Shown here piece after piece: positions 4,927 through 6,024 of a stretch of DNA of 6,024 nt; the first letter of the stretch is position 1; each line of letters begins with the position of its first letter. Position numbers and translations under genes: made by a program. This stretch comes from an uncultured Planctomycetaceae bacterium. Its GTDB lineage: Bacteria > Planctomycetota > Planctomycetia > Pirellulales > Pirellulaceae. The DNA is taken from positions 1 through 6,024 of the forward strand of contig CAIYOB010000181.1 in assembly GCA_903927685.1 (NCBI GenBank). Direction: 5' to 3'. The notes below the pieces were generated by a model. The model was not told where the DNA came from, did no database searches, and worked only from the letters and a program-made list of their open reading frames with translations.

Positions 4927-6024
4927 ATGAACCGATTCCTCGGCAGTCTTGTCCGTCGCCGCTCTCAGAAGAACCGCACTCCGTGTCATCAACGCACACT
5001 ACGAATGGAGGCCCTTGAGAATCGTGAACTCTTGGCGGTTGTTTCGCTCATCCCCATCAAGGACAACACATTAATTGAAGACACATCCACGACGCTGGGC
5101 TCAACCAGCAACGGCGCGGGCGATATCTTCGTGGGGCGGAACAACGACGGGGACCGAACGAAGCGTGGTTTGATGGAGTTCGATGTTGCGGGCAGTGTTC
5201 CCGCGGGCTCGACCATCAACAGTGTTACGCTGACCATGTGGGTGAATAGGAACAGATCCAACACCACCATGAACGTCGAATTGCACAAGGTGCTTGCCGA
5301 GTGGGGTGAAGCGGGGTCGTCGGGAAAGGGAGATGGCGCGCCGGCCCAAACGGGCGATGCGACTTGGCTCAACACGTTCTACTCCGACCAATTCTGGGCG
5401 AATCCTGGCGGCGACTTCTCCGCAACGGTTAGCGGAGTCCAGGCCATCGGCTTGGCCAATGCCTCCTACACCTGGAATTCGACCTCGCAGATGGTGGCTG
5501 ACGTTCAGAGTTGGCTGAACGCCCCCGGTGACAACCACGGCTGGATCCTCACGGGCAACGAATCCTCACGATCGTCGCACCGATTCGATTCCCGCACTTC
5601 GTTGACCGCCGCCCGCCGGCCGACACTGACGATCGATTATTCGGCGCCAGTGGCGGCTCCCAAGCTGGACATCGCGGCCACGGATGCCAGCCAGGCCGAA
5701 GGCAACGCGGGCTCGACGGCCTTCACGTTCACGGTCACCCGTAGCGGCGACAAGAGCGGCGTCTCGACGGTCAACTACGCGGGCACCGGCAGCGGCGCCA
5801 GCGTGGCCAATGCGGCGGATTTCACCGGAGGCGTCTTGCCCAGTGGCAGTGTGACCTTCAACGCCAACGAGACCTCCAAGGTGCTGACGATCAATGTCGC
5901 CGGAGACGCCACGGTCGAACCGGACGACGGCTTCACGGTCACGCTCGCCAGCCCGGTGAACGCGACCATCGGGACCGCCACTGCCACCGGCACGATCACC
6001 AACGACGACGTTCTCCCACCTCCC
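4927..6024 (+). CDS. LEPR-XLL / DNRLRE / Calx-beta surface protein, 3' partial
   Basis: The frame is open from ATG 4927 to the window edge without a stop (366 residues visible). Residues 1-24 are strongly basic (VRRRSQKNR...HQR) and lead into LRMEALENRELLA at 25-37 (4999-5037), a variant of the LEPR-XLL motif with Asn for Pro. This motif marks large exported planctomycete proteins; no classical hydrophobic signal core is present. Residues 39-238 form a DNRLRE-type beta-sandwich domain: IKDNTLIED near its start, RGLMEFDV, a long STINSVTLTMWV strand, DATWLNTF at 144-151, GGDFSA at 161-166, GWILTGNES at 205-213, and FDSR...RPTLTIDY at 220-238. Residues 246-361 form one Calx-beta domain (Ca2+-binding beta-sandwich) with AEGNAG...TFTVTRSG, EPDDGFTVTL and a terminal GTITNDD. 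The linker VLPPP at 362-366 suggests further domains follow. I infer a secreted or cell-surface structural or adhesive protein. GC content rises from about 52% in the DNRLRE part to about 68% in the Calx-beta part. A promoter candidate and palindrome precede it. Confidence 0.9.
   Translation, partial: MNRFLGSLVRRRSQKNRTPCHQRTLRMEALENRELLAVVSLIPIKDNTLIEDTSTTLGSTSNGAGDIFVGRNNDGDRTKRGLMEFDVAGSVPAGSTINSVTLTMWVNRNRSNTTMNVELHKVLAEWGEAGSSGKGDGAPAQTGDATWLNTFYSDQFWANPGGDFSATVSGVQAIGLANASYTWNSTSQMVADVQSWLNAPGDNHGWILTGNESSRSSHRFDSRTSLTAARRPTLTIDYSAPVAAPKLDIAATDASQAEGNAGSTAFTFTVTRSGDKSGVSTVNYAGTGSGASVANAADFTGGVLPSGSVTFNANETSKVLTINVAGDATVEPDDGFTVTLASPVNATIGTATATGTITNDDVLPPP

Noticed and set aside
5101..5538. 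Minus-strand ORF of 145 codons opposite the DNRLRE domain
   Set aside because: It is the complement of a clearly recognisable plus-strand domain and has no motif of its own.

Overview
The window looks like chromosome of a high-GC planctomycete (Pirellulales-like). The strongest sign is the third gene. Its product starts with a basic, non-hydrophobic leader ending in the LENR-E-LL motif of the LEPR-XLL family, followed by a DNRLRE-type domain and a Calx-beta domain, a combination typical of large planctomycete surface proteins. The first gene, a giant discoidin / FlgD-Ig / beta-propeller / CBM9 mosaic, fits the same group.

Layout: all three genes are on the + strand. (1) Bases 1-3855 hold the 3' part of a very large, probably exported, multi-domain carbohydrate-binding/propeller protein whose true start lies upstream of the window. 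(2) Bases 3856-4144 are non-coding, with two small inverted repeats and a weak promoter candidate. (3) Bases 4145-4645 encode a 166-residue uncharacterised protein with a strong AGGAGG ribosome binding site. (4) Bases 4646-4926 are non-coding and hold a 10-bp tandem repeat, a weak terminator-like hairpin, a second hairpin, and a 16-bp perfect palindrome lying over a candidate promoter just upstream of the third gene. (5) Bases 4927-6024 encode the N-terminal 366 residues of the LEPR-XLL / DNRLRE / Calx-beta protein, which runs off the right edge with no stop.

The gaps between genes are nearly 300 bp, so the three are probably separate transcription units rather than an operon. Genes 1 and 3 share an extracellular, surface or polysaccharide-related theme. 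Gene 2 is a small, probably cytoplasmic protein with no evident functional link to them. Base composition changes sharply: lines counted in gene 1 are about 68-87% GC, gene 2 is near 50-53%, and within gene 3 the DNRLRE part is near 52% while the Calx-beta part is near 68%.

I see no rRNA, tRNA, CRISPR array, transposase, integrase or defence gene, and nothing I can defend as a new system. The items most worth a second look are the palindrome before gene 3, the orphan family of gene 2, and the compositional mosaicism.
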